A stretch of DNA of 50,042 nucleotides from Nemertoderma westbladi. Taxonomy: Eukaryota > Xenacoelomorpha > Nemertodermatida > Nemertodermatidae. The translations under genes and the position numbers were made by a program. The DNA is taken from NCBI GenBank assembly GCA_032718475.1, contig JAUCBJ010008231.1, positions 1 to 50,042 of the forward strand. The letters are read 5' to 3'. Below the pieces are notes generated by a model. That model saw nothing but the letters and a program-made list of their open reading frames with translations, searched no databases and had not been told where the DNA came from. Of this stretch, positions 9,213 through 18,835 are shown piece by piece (the first letter of the stretch is position 1; the number at the start of each line of letters is the position of its first letter).

Positions 9213-10694
9213 ATACAGTAATAATTGCTACCAGCGTAAATGCCGAAATACCTGGTTGCTTGGCTCTATCACACTACAGGCGCCACTTTTTATAAGGAAA
9301 GCATGCGGCGTTATTTTACTTGGCTGCCTTTGTCTTTGGTTAGGCCTACTTAATGACTTGGTAATTTTGGACATTACTATTGGCCCTTTGGGCCAATAAA
9401 ATTCCATACAATTTATTAGATTAGAGCCTCATGACTTAGGGTTAGGGTTCAATTACTATTTTATTAGGGTTTAGGCCGCCACAATTGTAACATGCGAGGC
9501 CCACGTTTTCGCAATACCACTTTTCGTTTTCAGATATCAGAGTTTGGGCTTTCTCCTCTACTTGCACTTCTCTTTTCGTACCATAACAAAATTTCAAAAT
9601 CACAGGTGTTTGTCTAAATTATACCAATTTTAATTCTTGCGGGGTTTTTGAAGTTAATGGATCCGATGGTAACAATTTTTTTGTACACTACTTTTGTACT
9701 TATAATTCGATATCAAAATTTCAAACTGATGCGATGGACATACATACAGACATGCAGACAGACAGCCTAGATTCCGCCAGCCAAATACAAAAAACATCGG
9801 AAATGAAATCTCTGACCCAGTAAACCCCCAGTTGCGGAAATTTTAGCCACATAGACAGTGTTATTTATTTATAAGAAATATCAATTGCGCGTGGTTATAT
9901 GTATACCGTATAGTGTTAGTATACCGTAAAACGAGGCTCCTTGCAACAGCGAGGTAACTTGCACCAAATTGATATATTAATTATATTTGATGACTGTAAC
10001 TGTACATGAAGCTTAAATTGTTGAATCATAAGTTTTCCATATGGTCTATATAAATGTTTTTCTATCATATAAATGCAATAAACTGCCCTCATTTGTACAT
10101 TTATGTGTTTTTTCAATTACACATAAAATTAGTTTTTTTACGTAAAATATATCTGAAAACTTTTGTTATGTTCAGGAATTCTATTTGCACTATTGGAGTT
10201 GTCCAATATACCAAAATGATCGCTTGGGTGTCTAGATAATTATCAGTACAGATTGTGGTTATACCTACCAGTTTTAAAATGTAGCCTTATTTTTACAAGG
10301 TGACCATTTTGGGGCTACTTGAAACATATACTTCAGCGTATGACCCTTTACATTTTTTGGCATTATTCTTTCAGTGGAGGGCTTTTTGAATCTACTAATA
10401 GGCATACTGTTTGTTTAATCCATATTACTTAATCGTGTTGTCCAGTTTATCAATATTAATGACGAGTAAGGGTCTTGAGCCACGGCTAATATAAAATATT
10501 GTTAGTTTACCATATAGCTATTTCACGCTTCCCGTGCGTCTTCAGTGGTATATTATTTTAAACACAATATTAATATAATTTAACTAAAACAACCAATTCA
10601 AAACCTACAAAGATATATACAAAACCGATACCGTTATGGTACTGTATAGTGTACAGTAGTTATGACTATTTTAATAAAGATATTAGCTGTGTAA
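9213..10694. other. Intronic DNA, probable old repeat at 9,470-9,830
   Basis: No gene is seen. The stretch ending with CATACATACAGACATGCAGACAGACAGCC (split runs near 9,738-9,767) looks like the end of an old transposon, but I cannot assign a family. Two TTAGGG units at 9,436-9,447 are too few to be telomeric. GGGGCTACTTGAAAC at 10,311 is shared with the hairpin at 11,653. Confidence 0.4.
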
Positions 10695-11546
10695 ATGGCT
10701 AATAAGCCAATGGCTAATAAACTACCTATTATGTACTCTAGTTTCCACCATAAACCTACGTTACGGGCAGTGGTGAAATCTGAAATTTTGCGTATTCGCC
10801 GTTTAACTTACTCAAACCATTTGTTCACATGTTATAAACACCAGTACCTCAAGTTGTGTGAGAATCGAGGCTATCCGCTGGATTTCCTCCTCTCCCCCCA
10901 TGCATCAAACCCAACGCCTCTTGGTCCAGTGCCGAACACGCAGCAGCCGTCTTTACCAACAGAGGGGGATGGTCCATCAGCACCCCAAAATTTTAATAAG
11001 ACTACATCGAGTGGGCCAAAATACACCTCTATATATCTCCCTACGACCCCACAGTTCCTGCCTGTCCTAGCGCCCGTTATCCGCAAATATAATGCTGACT
11101 TGCGTTCGCTAGGTATTAGTGTCCAAACGGTCCCGCGTAACCTCCCATCGTTAGGTAAACTGTTGATCACTAAGTCCGAGCCAACTCTGTCTCTTGGTAA
11201 TCACTCTTGCAATGGGCCTCGTTGCAAATGTTGCTCGGCCGTTCTAGACCAGCGCCGGACACCATGGGGTGACCCCATCCATGGGAGATTTAACTGCAAA
11301 TCATTTAATGTGATTTAATTTATTAAATGTAAACTGCATCCACACTTGTGGTATCTCGGCCAGACAGAAAAGCGTTTACATGAGCGCCTCCGAGGTCACC
11401 GTAGTGCCATAAATGACGCAGCTGGCAAGGGGCTAGGAGTCGATTTATCGAGTTCTGAAGTCTTGCTACTGCAACACTTTGTTATTTGTGGGATCGGTGC
11501 TCTCAATATTACATGTTCTAAAAGGTTTACTAACATTTGTGGGTGA
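10695..11546 (+). mobile_element. Penelope-like retroelement remnant 1 (RT end and GIY-YIG start)
   Basis: One reading frame with an in-frame TAA at 11,316-11,318. The first part (FHHKPTL..VKSEILRIRRLTYS..ENRGYPLDFL) resembles the C-terminal end of a Penelope-like reverse transcriptase. A linker with a CNGPRCKCC cysteine cluster follows, then FNCKSFNVI, the stop, and WYLGQTEKRLHERLRGH, the start of a GIY-YIG nuclease domain. The frame ends at 11,546 before the nuclease is complete. The catalytic RT palm is missing, so this is a 5'-truncated, dead copy. Penelope-like elements pair an RT with a GIY-YIG endonuclease that nicks the target. The cysteine cluster in the linker is seen in some subfamilies. 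Confidence 0.75.
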
Positions 11547-11652
11547 CCAACATTTTTTTTAAACCGCATCTGGTGTTGCAAGTAGCCCCTTACTTGTCCA
11601 AAATAGAACAATATGTTAAAATATTAGTTATTTATATTGAAATCAAAGTGCC

Positions 11653-11687
11653 GTTTCAAGTAACCCCATCTTGGGGCTACTTGAAAC
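11653..11687. repeat. Hairpin, 15-bp arms, related to flanking short repeats
   Basis: GTTTCAAGTAACCCC and GGGGCTACTTGAAAC pair with one mismatch around a 5-base loop. The right arm occurs alone at 10,311-10,325, and part of it in the other orientation at 11,577-11,589 (GCAAGTAGCCCC). These copies flank Penelope remnant 1. Confidence 0.65.
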
Positions 11688-11823
11688 ACAGCAGAAATTG
11701 TTAACAAATTGTGATACAAACGGCCCAAAAATACAATAACAATGCTTGAAATTGAAATTTGATAACTCTATTAAACACTGCTATGACAAACTAACAACCT
11801 GAGCTTGGTCAAGCTAATCTTAA

Positions 11824-12216
11824 CGTGCGTTAAGATCATACCTACTTAGAGGCCATAAACCGAAATACCCACCCAGAGGTATAGTGTATCAGATACCGTG
11901 TTGCTGTGGCAACATATATGTAGGCCAAACCTTATACAGTCTTGATGTCCGTCTGACCCAGCATCAGGGCGATGTTAAACACCGTAGGCCCAAAGCATCC
12001 GAGTTGTCGGGCCATCATGTAGCTACTGGACACATTCCATTATGGGATAAGGCAACAGTGATAGGGAGAGTGTCAGACTTGCACGGTAGGCTAATATTAG
12101 AGAGTATGTATATTCAATCATTGGGACCCCGGGCAGTTAACAAGAGATTATCCACAGACGTAGATCATTTAAGTATAGCAGTGTTAGAAAGCGGGGGGTT
12201 CCTGAAAATTAAATAA
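11824..12216 (+). mobile_element. Penelope-like retroelement remnant 2 (GIY-YIG domain)
   Basis: An open frame from just after TAA at 11,821 to the stop at 12,216, with no ATG near its start. It encodes PPRGIVYQIPCCCGNIYVGQ, then RLTQH, a histidine pair near SGHHVATGH, and ILESMYIQ, which together form a GIY-YIG nuclease domain with the GIY and YVG halves, the following arginine and the glutamate of the last helix in place. It differs from the domain in remnant 1, so the two belong to different Penelope-like subfamilies or to unrelated insertions placed side by side. The RT part is absent. Confidence 0.7.
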
Positions 12217-13129
12217 TTTTGTGCGTATAGTAATTTAGTAGTTAGGCAGTTAGGTACCTTTTGTACTGTTAAAAACATTTCATAAATAGGTAGCTGTAAT
12301 AATTCATTTATTCTGTTTACATTCTAGTTGATTATTGACAATGTGGGCCCTTAGCCCTTGAAATATATTTATTTTATTATATTAAAACAGTAAATAAAAC
12401 TTAATTATTATTGATATTGCCTTACCATCCTCAATCGACTATTAACTAATTATAGTATTTATATTTACTTACATGTCTGAATTTGAGAATTTTGTTTAGA
12501 AGTAGCTGTTGATATGGACTTTTCAAAGTTGTTTATTATTTGTAGTTTCCTGTTTATGACTGCCGTTTACCGATCTTTACTAATAAATAAAGTGTTTTTT
12601 AGACTAATTTTCACGTTTCTCGCGCGCTATTTCATTCAAAATAATTTTACAAAACTCTAATGAATGTGTTGTAGACTCCAAGCGGCCACGCTGTGGTCAT
12701 CACTGCAGACGTCATCAACCTAATTCAAACAGATGCTACAAATTGTAATTTGGAATTTTGATTAGATCATTATATGTAATTAAATCCATCCTTCTGTCTG
12801 CAATGTCGCCAACCCCATTACAAGAATCCAGATGTCGCAGGCATAGTCATCAAAATTCAAATAATATAAATATTGAATGTAAATATAGATGTAAAGCAAC
12901 GTTATAGGTGAATTTGAAACACGTAGCCACCCAAAATTTCCTATCTCTTGGCTGTTACCTTTAAAGCGGGGAGAGTGCCGCAATATCTCCAAAGGCTGAA
13001 GACCCCATCATAACAAATCTACGACTGCAGAAATTTCACGCTGTTGTGTCCCTAGGCAAGTCAGTGCTTATGTACAATATAACCTGGCTTCTGCTAGGGG
13101 ATTAAAGAAAGGATCGGATAGTCACCAGC
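12217..13129. other. Intronic DNA without a recognised feature
   Basis: AT-rich to 12,600, likely including the 3' flank of the Penelope remnant. No domain or splice-bounded exon was recognised in the remainder. Confidence 0.5.
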
Positions 13130-13949
13130 GGGAGTTAGTGAGGCGCCCTCCCAACCTTATAGGCAACAACCAAGAGAATGGAGCTTTAGTTCACCCGTGG
13201 GAGTTAGTGAGGCGCCCTCCCAGCCTTATAGGTAACAACCAAGAGAGTGGAGCTTTAGTTCACCCGTGGGAGTTAGTGAGGCGACCTCCCAGCCTTATAG
13301 GTAACAACCAAGAGAGTGGAGCTTTAGTTCACCCATGGGAGTTAGTGAGGCGACCTCCCAGCCTTATAGGTAACAACCAAGAGAGTGGAGCTTTAGTTCA
13401 CCCGTGGGAGTTAGTGAGGCGACCTCCCAGCCTTATAGGTAACAACCAAGAGAGTGGAGCTTTAGTTCACCCGTGGGAGTTAGTGAGGCGACCTCCCAGC
13501 CTTATAGGTAACAACCAAGAGAGTGGAGCTTTAGTTCACCCGTGGGAGTTAGTGAGGCGACCTCCCAGCCGTATAGGTAACAACCAAGAGAGTGGAGCTT
13601 TAGTTCACCCGTGGGAGTTAGTGATGCGACCTCCCAGCCTTATAGGTAACAACCAAGAGAGTGGAGCTTTAGTTCACCCGTGGGAGTTAGTGAGGCGACC
13701 TCCCAGCCGTATAGGTAACAACCAAGAGAGTGAAGCTTTAGTTCACCCGTGGGAGTTAGTGAGGCGACCTCCCAGCCGTATAGGTAACAACCAAGAGAGT
13801 GGAGCTTTAGTTCACCCGTGGGAGTTAGTGAGGCGACCTCCCAGCCTTATAGGTAACAACCAAGAGAGTGGAGCTTTAGTTCACCCGTGGGAGTTAGTGA
13901 GGCGACCTCCCAGCCTTATAGGTAACGACCAAGAGAGTGGAGCTTTAGG
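13130..13949 (+). repeat. 69-bp minisatellite, 12 copies
   Basis: Twelve head-to-tail units of 69 bp with few differences; the unit begins GGGAGTTAGTGAGGCGACCT and ends AGTTCACCCGT. Because 69 is a multiple of three, one frame stays open for 303 codons (13,138-14,049) and reads as a 23-residue repeat with RRPPSLIGNN and GALVHPWEL. There is no similarity to a known protein, no flanking splice signal that I could support, and the frame runs straight into an adjacent transposon arm, so I do not call a gene. Each unit carries a GAGGCGACCTC mini-hairpin. Confidence 0.95.
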
Positions 13950-14000
13950 GCTGTCTCCGGTGTTTCGTTCATCGATCACGTTATCCAATCCTTTCTGTTC

Positions 14001-14710
14001 ATTCAATAGGGTTGGTGCGCTAAAAAATTGTTGGGCTGGAAACAATTGAATAAGGAAGGGGTAACAAGGTGCCCTGAATCGAGTGGCGGAGAGTGTTTTT
14101 TGTAAAAACACGTGGAAACTGTTTAAGTGACGGGTTAAATAAGCCCGGGAAGCCAATTTTTAAAATCGGCTCTGATTTGTTGCTACATATTTAACGTCAC
14201 TACAGGGTGATCTGATAACTTCTTATCTGGGTTTCTATGGATAGTGTTATTCGATCCATTCAAAATATTCTAATATTAAAAATGTGTACCGGTCACTGGT
14301 AAACTTCCTTCTTAATTAAGTAAAGCTGCAACTCAGATATATACTGAAATAGGCTGAATGCTAACATACCGGTCAGGCAATCTGCCGAGTTTGCAATTGT
14401 GAACATTTTTTTATCAATCTTCCTCGTCATGAATTTAATTATATATTTATATTAAGACTTATTATGTTTAGACGCGCAAGACTCTCCGCTTTCAACGGCA
14501 GCCACGTGTGAAATGATTGAGATTAAATGTGTATTTGAATGGTTCGAAAACCACTGTCCATGGAAAGGAAACCAATATATATTAAGTAATTATCATAGCA
14601 CTTTGTAGTAACAAAAAAAAACAAAAAAACACTCGATTCTGGGCATCCTGTTACCCCTTTTCAATTGTTTTTAGACCAACATTTTTTTCGCGCACCAATC
14701 CTATTCACTC
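14001..14710. mobile_element. MITE-like element with about 80-bp terminal inverted repeats
   Basis: Left arm 14,001-14,084 (with GGTTGGTGCGC, AACAATTGAA, AGGGGTAACA and GAATCGAGT) is matched in inverted order by right arm 14,631-14,710. T-rich and A-rich tracts extend the pairing inward. The centre of about 550 bp has no coding capacity. The left arm begins right after the 69-bp minisatellite. No target duplication is clear by eye. Confidence 0.7.
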
Positions 14711-14971
14711 TTAATAATAGATAAGGGTTTCCCGGTTTATGGACATGAAGATATTGGATTCATTTTATATCACATAACGCCGCAAGCAAATATAGCTTTA
14801 TACTTATATTAGCGGAATTAATTACTGTAATAATTCTGGAACATAATACAAATAAATATAAAGTTAGATGATTCTCAGAGATTGGGTTGGTAGAAAATTG
14901 TATTATATAATTAAAATAATAAAATAAAGGCGACGTGAGGGGTGAAGAGGTACGTTCTGTAGTGCCGCACC

Positions 14972-15780
14972 CTGGTGTCCCTAGCTGGGTTGGGAGTGTC
15001 CCTGGCTGGGTTGGGACAGTGTCCCTGGCTGGGATGGGACAGTGTCCCTAACTGGATGAGACAGTGTCCATAACCGGATGGGAAAGTGTCCCGAGCGGGG
15101 ATGGGACAGTGTTCCTGGCTGGGATGGGAAAGTGTCCCTAACTGGAGGGGACAGTGTTCCTGGCTATGGCTGGGATGGGACAGTGTCCCTAACTGGATGA
15201 GACAGTGTCCATAACCGGATGGGACAGTGTCCCTAGCGGGGATGGGAAAGTGTCCCTAACTGGATGGGACAGTGTTCCTAGCTGGGATGGGACAGTGTCC
15301 CTAACTGGATGAGACAGTGTCCATAACCGGATGGGACAGTGTCCCTAGCGGGGATGGGACAGTGTTCCTGGCTGGGATGGGACAGTGTCCCTAACTGGAT
15401 GGGACAGTGTTCCTGGCTGGGATGGGAAAGTGTCCCTAACTGGATGGGACAATGTTCCTGGCTGGGATGGGACAGTGTCCCTAACTGGATGAGACAGTGT
15501 CCATAACCAGATGGGACAGTGTCCCTAGCGGGGATGGGACAGTGTTCCTGGCTGGGATGGGACAGTGTCCCTAACTGGATGAGACAGTGTCCATAACCGG
15601 ATGGGACAGTGTCCCTAGCGGGGATGGGACAGTGTTCCTGATTGGGATGGGAAAGTGTCCCTAACTGGATGGGACAGTGTTCCTAGCTGGGATGGGACAG
15701 TGTCCCTAACTGGATGAGACAGTGTCCATAACGGATGGGACAGTGTCCCTAGCGGGGGTGGGACAGTGTTCCTGGCTGGG
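14972..15780 (+). repeat. 22/23-bp minisatellite with 90-bp higher-order period
   Basis: About 36 units with core GGGACAGTGTCCCTAACTGG. Four variants of 22, 22, 23 and 23 bp (ending in CTAACTGGAT, ATAACCGGAT, CTAGCGGGGAT and CTGGCTGGGAT) recur in that order, giving a 90-bp higher-order unit. The core GGACA-G-TGTCC is an inverted repeat around one base. The array ends about 107 bp past the MFSD1 stop codon, so it may lie in the MFSD1 3' untranslated region. Confidence 0.93.
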
Positions 15781-15887
15781 AACTACCTCAGCATGGAGCG
15801 GTACCCCACACTCTGCACCCCCCGCATATACATTATGTGCCCCGACTCGGATGATGTACTGCTCCTCAGCTGGGTCCGAGGTCGCAA

Positions 15888-17321
15888 TCAGGCCTCCGGG
15901 TTCCTCACTGCCTCTTCACCCCGACGCAAGTCCTCGGCTGCAGCTCGCTTCGCTCGTTGCGTTCGCTCCACCCTCGATAGATTGAGCCCGGTTCCTCGCA
16001 ACAAATCGATTATATAAAGTAGGACAGTTGCGATCAAAGTGATACAAACGCATGCGCAAAAGAACACCTCCAGCCACAAGTAGCCCTTCGCGTCAACTAT
16101 ATAGCCGGCGATAAGTGGAACCACGGCCAATCCAAGGTTCTGAAAGCTCTGCATGAACCCGTAAGCTGTTCCTAGTTGCGAGAATGGAACCACTAACGCA
16201 ACCATCGGCCACAGAGCGCACGCGACGAAGGAGTAAGAGATACCAAGAATCGACATAGCAACGTAGGGTGAGAGAAAAGTGAAGGCCAGTAAACAATGGG
16301 CGAGTAGGGCGGTGCCCACGCCCATAGTCACCCAGACGAGGTTCCGTCCGAGACGGTCTACGATGATACCGGTGAGTGGGGATGCGATCGTGGAGATTAG
16401 ATAGACGATGGAGTTTATAGCGGAGGCCGCGGCGGCGGTGAAGCCAAACTTCTCCATAAAGAAAATCTTGCCGAGTCCAATGAAGGGAAATACGGCGGAA
16501 TAATAAGCGATGCAGATAATCCATATGAGCCAGAGAGTCGCGGGAAAATCCTTAACGTCCTTAATGCTGATAACCTCGCTGCCCGTTACTTCTTCCCTCT
16601 TTAGGATCCGCGCCGCACGTTTATCGAAGTACCAGAGAATCAGAGCGCAACCTAATGAGAATATACAAAGAAAGGCACCGGTATATAAAGTTAATCCGAG
16701 TACTTTATGGCCACCTTCTACACCCATAGCTTCGGCGATTAGATTGTAAACCGGTCCATTCGTATTCATATTTATTGTGGATCCGATTCGACTGAAACTC
16801 AAACCGATTCCGAACACCAGGTTCAGTTCTTTCTCTTTGAACCAGATAACCTGGTAGGCGTTCTGGCAGACATAGAGGCACTCACCACCAATGCCGAATA
16901 CAAATCTGCCGACAATCATCACCAAGAAGTGGTCCACATAAGCGCCGGTGGCGTAGATTACCTGACCTGCGACGAGGAATAGACCGAAGAAAACGGCGCC
17001 GAAACGCATACCTAAAACTCGATCAATAAGGAAACCACCGAAGAAACAGAGAACTACATTCGGCCAGGAGTATAGTGAGTATAGGAGAACGTAGGAGGAG
17101 GTAGATACATTCATGTCCGCGGTTATTTGGTTGATGAGAGCAGCAGGGCTGTCGTAACAGTAATAGCTACCGAAATTGAGTAAACACATAAATATAAGCA
17201 CAATAAAACGGTGGACCATGTGATTGGGGTTGCACGCAGGTGATGCGCCACAGCCTGTCAACTCATCATCAATCTCACTCTCTTTATTAACATCGGGTTT
17301 TACCAATGGTTTCTCGTCCAT
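15888..17321 (-). CDS. MFSD1: MFSD1, lysosomal major facilitator superfamily transporter
   Basis: A 477-residue, 12-helix transporter of the major facilitator superfamily, close in length to human MFSD1 (465). MFSD1 is a lysosomal membrane protein that works with the accessory subunit GLMP and exports dipeptides. Motif A appears twice: GGFLIDRVLGMR at 95-106 and GIIVDRLGR at 318-326. Other conserved blocks are WFKEKELNLVFG (160-171), FPFIGLGKIFF (in helix 7) and LGTAYGFMQSFQNLGLA (383-399). I start at the ATG giving MDEKPLV (17,319-17,321): the acidic DEKPLV fits a dileucine-like lysosomal sorting signal with V in the last place, where family members carry one. A longer frame begins at 17,435 but adds a hydrophobic stretch the family lacks and includes a dispersed TAGGCCTA repeat. 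The gene is intronless and nested antisense in the ICAP-1-like intron, suggesting a retrocopy or intron loss; the frame is intact, so it is probably functional. Confidence 0.9.
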   Translation of the reverse strand: MDEKPLVKPDVNKESEIDDELTGCGASPACNPNHMVHRFIVLIFMCLLNFGSYYCYDSPAALINQITADMNVSTSSYVLLYSLYSWPNVVLCFFGGFLIDRVLGMRFGAVFFGLFLVAGQVIYATGAYVDHFLVMIVGRFVFGIGGECLYVCQNAYQVIWFKEKELNLVFGIGLSFSRIGSTINMNTNGPVYNLIAEAMGVEGGHKVLGLTLYTGAFLCIFSLGCALILWYFDKRAARILKREEVTGSEVISIKDVKDFPATLWLIWIICIAYYSAVFPFIGLGKIFFMEKFGFTAAAASAINSIVYLISTIASPLTGIIVDRLGRNLVWVTMGVGTALLAHCLLAFTFLSPYVAMSILGISYSFVACALWPMVALVVPFSQLGTAYGFMQSFQNLGLAVVPLIAGYIVDAKGYLWLEVFFCACVCITLIATVLLYIIDLLRGTGLNLSRVERTQRAKRAAAEDLRRGEEAVRNPEA

Positions 17322-18018
17322 CTTTTCGTGTAGGCCTACCGGCATAGAAAGCAGAATGTTTAATATTAATGCAGTAAAAGCAAGTCCCACTTTATATAAA
17401 GTAGCGTAGCAGCGTAGGCCTTGAGTAAAGGTCATAACACAAATTTCTTAAATTTAATTACATGTGTTGAAAGATCACAATCACAAACGTAGAAAAGGTT
17501 TGCAAGTAATTTGAGCAAAATCATTCACACACTCAAAAGTTATTGGAAATTTAGTGTCTGCAAGGCGTACTCCAAAACGGTACTCAATATCCAATATCTC
17601 TAGTTACGTAATAAATATTCGTGAACTCTAAATTATTTTAACATTGAGTAAGGCAGCATCAGGAGTTTAAGAGTACAATAATTGGAATCGCAGTAACTTT
17701 GGAAGCACTGTAGTAAAATACTGCAGTTAAATTTATTTTGTAACTCTATATCGCTGTACGTTATCCAAAGTAGGCTTACCATACTGTATACGATGTACCA
17801 ATTTAACTTAAGAATAAACTTACGTATTACATTATATGAGAAAAAAGTAGAACATTTTGTTTCTCAATATTCTCTCAACCCGTTATTAACCTCGATGAAG
17901 CTCCGTAAATAAAATGCCTCGAGAATAGTGAAAAAAAGTTCTATTTTTTTTTCTAATGTAATAAATAATTATTATTTGTATAGAAATCATGAATGTTGTT
18001 CGTCTATTTCCTCTACAG
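17322..18018. other. MFSD1 5' flank and end of the ICAP-1-like intron
   Basis: No further gene is seen. TAGGCCTA occurs at 17,331. The MFSD1 promoter should lie here on the minus strand, but I found no convincing core element. The stretch ends with the acceptor TTTCCTCTACAG. Confidence 0.45.
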
Positions 18019-18303
18019 GTATCTTTGGGTGTCTCTAAGCATGGCATCAAGGTCGTTTCCTCACACAGTCTCAAAGTAGTTCTCTACCGTTTCCCTTTAC
18101 ACAAACTCCTCCTTACCATCCACTGTCTCGACTTAGAGGCCGTCAACCATTTGGTTCTCTTCCTCTTCCAAGAGTTCCATTACGAGGATCCTCTGTCCCT
18201 CGTCTTCCGCTGTAATTCCGTGGATCAAGCCGAAGCCATCTGTTCCCGACTCGGGAATATATATCGGGAAGTCTGCTCCCAAGATGATGTGAACTACGAC
18301 TAA
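18019..18303 (+). CDS. ITGB1BP1: ICAP-1-like, exon 2 (C-terminal half of the PTB domain)
   Basis: Terminal coding exon, 94 codons plus TAA, preceded by a pyrimidine-rich tract and acceptor CTCTACAG. It opens in phase 0, matching the exon 1 donor at 7,071. In the joined protein it gives GVSKHGIKV (107-115) and CNSVDQAEAICSRLG (168-182), the two segments most alike to ICAP-1; the second is the start of the C-terminal PTB helix that packs over the peptide groove. The spacing between these motifs is within two residues of the family, so no exon appears to be missing. The protein ends soon after the helix, as in ICAP-1 and unlike CCM2, which continues for over 200 residues. Confidence 0.8.
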   Translation, partial: VSLGVSKHGIKVVSSHSLKVVLYRFPLHKLLLTIHCLDLEAVNHLVLFLFQEFHYEDPLSLVFRCNSVDQAEAICSRLGNIYREVCSQDDVNYD

Positions 18304-18314
18304 AGAATTCCTTT

Positions 18315-18320
18315 AATAAA
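18315..18320 (+). promoter_or_regulatory. Polyadenylation signal AATAAA
   Basis: Twelve bases after the stop codon of ICAP-1-like exon 2; the first canonical signal. A very short 3' untranslated region would result, so a later site may be used. Confidence 0.4.
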
Positions 18321-18835
18321 CACGATAACACGTTTCGGGAGCTTACTAATTACCACTCGGTATGGCTATCTAGTTTTGGAGGTTCAATTGACCCACCATT
18401 GCTTTTTCGCGATTTATAACAATTGTGCAATTAAGTTTCATTCAATTCATTTTCTTATTATATTTGTATATTTTTATTTAATTAAAATTATTCCATAATA
18501 TATTTACCATTATAATGCATCTCATTAAAGTTTTTTTTAATTTGGGCTCTAGGTAGTACTTTATCTCCCTTTTCCATAAATAATATATTTGTGATTTTGA
18601 GGTTTCGTTTGTTTAGCTTCTTGTTATCACCTAGTATATCGCTTTTAAAAACGTGCGATGTTAGTCACAGGTGTAAATTTCAGCTAAGCAGAAAACCTAA
18701 ATATATCCAACTAAGTATTAAATATTGGCAGCAATAAATATACGTAAATAAATTTAATATAAATATAATGACGTTCAATGACTTTGGAGACAGCATTCAC
18801 TCTAATCTATGTATGTAATATTATTGTAATTTTGG
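18321..18835. other. AT-rich 3' flank
   Basis: No gene is seen between the ICAP-1-like gene and the 53-bp array. Confidence 0.5.

Noticed and set aside
7953-9221. Open frames rich in DRIVRDRIVR or NSVPDNSVPD repeats
   Set aside because: They are the 15-bp foldback repeat in frame (15 is a multiple of three), not genes.
9436-9447. Interstitial telomere repeat (TTAGGG)
   Set aside because: Only two units are present, expected by chance in AT-rich DNA.
13138-14049. 303-codon open frame as a secreted or structural repeat protein
   Set aside because: A 69-bp period keeps any open frame open; there is no homology or gene context, so it is left as a repeat and a finding.
17322-17435. Longer MFSD1 N-terminus starting at 17,435
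   Set aside because: It adds a hydrophobic stretch not typical of the family and contains a dispersed TAGGCCTA repeat; the MDEKPLV start fits better, though the longer form cannot be excluded.
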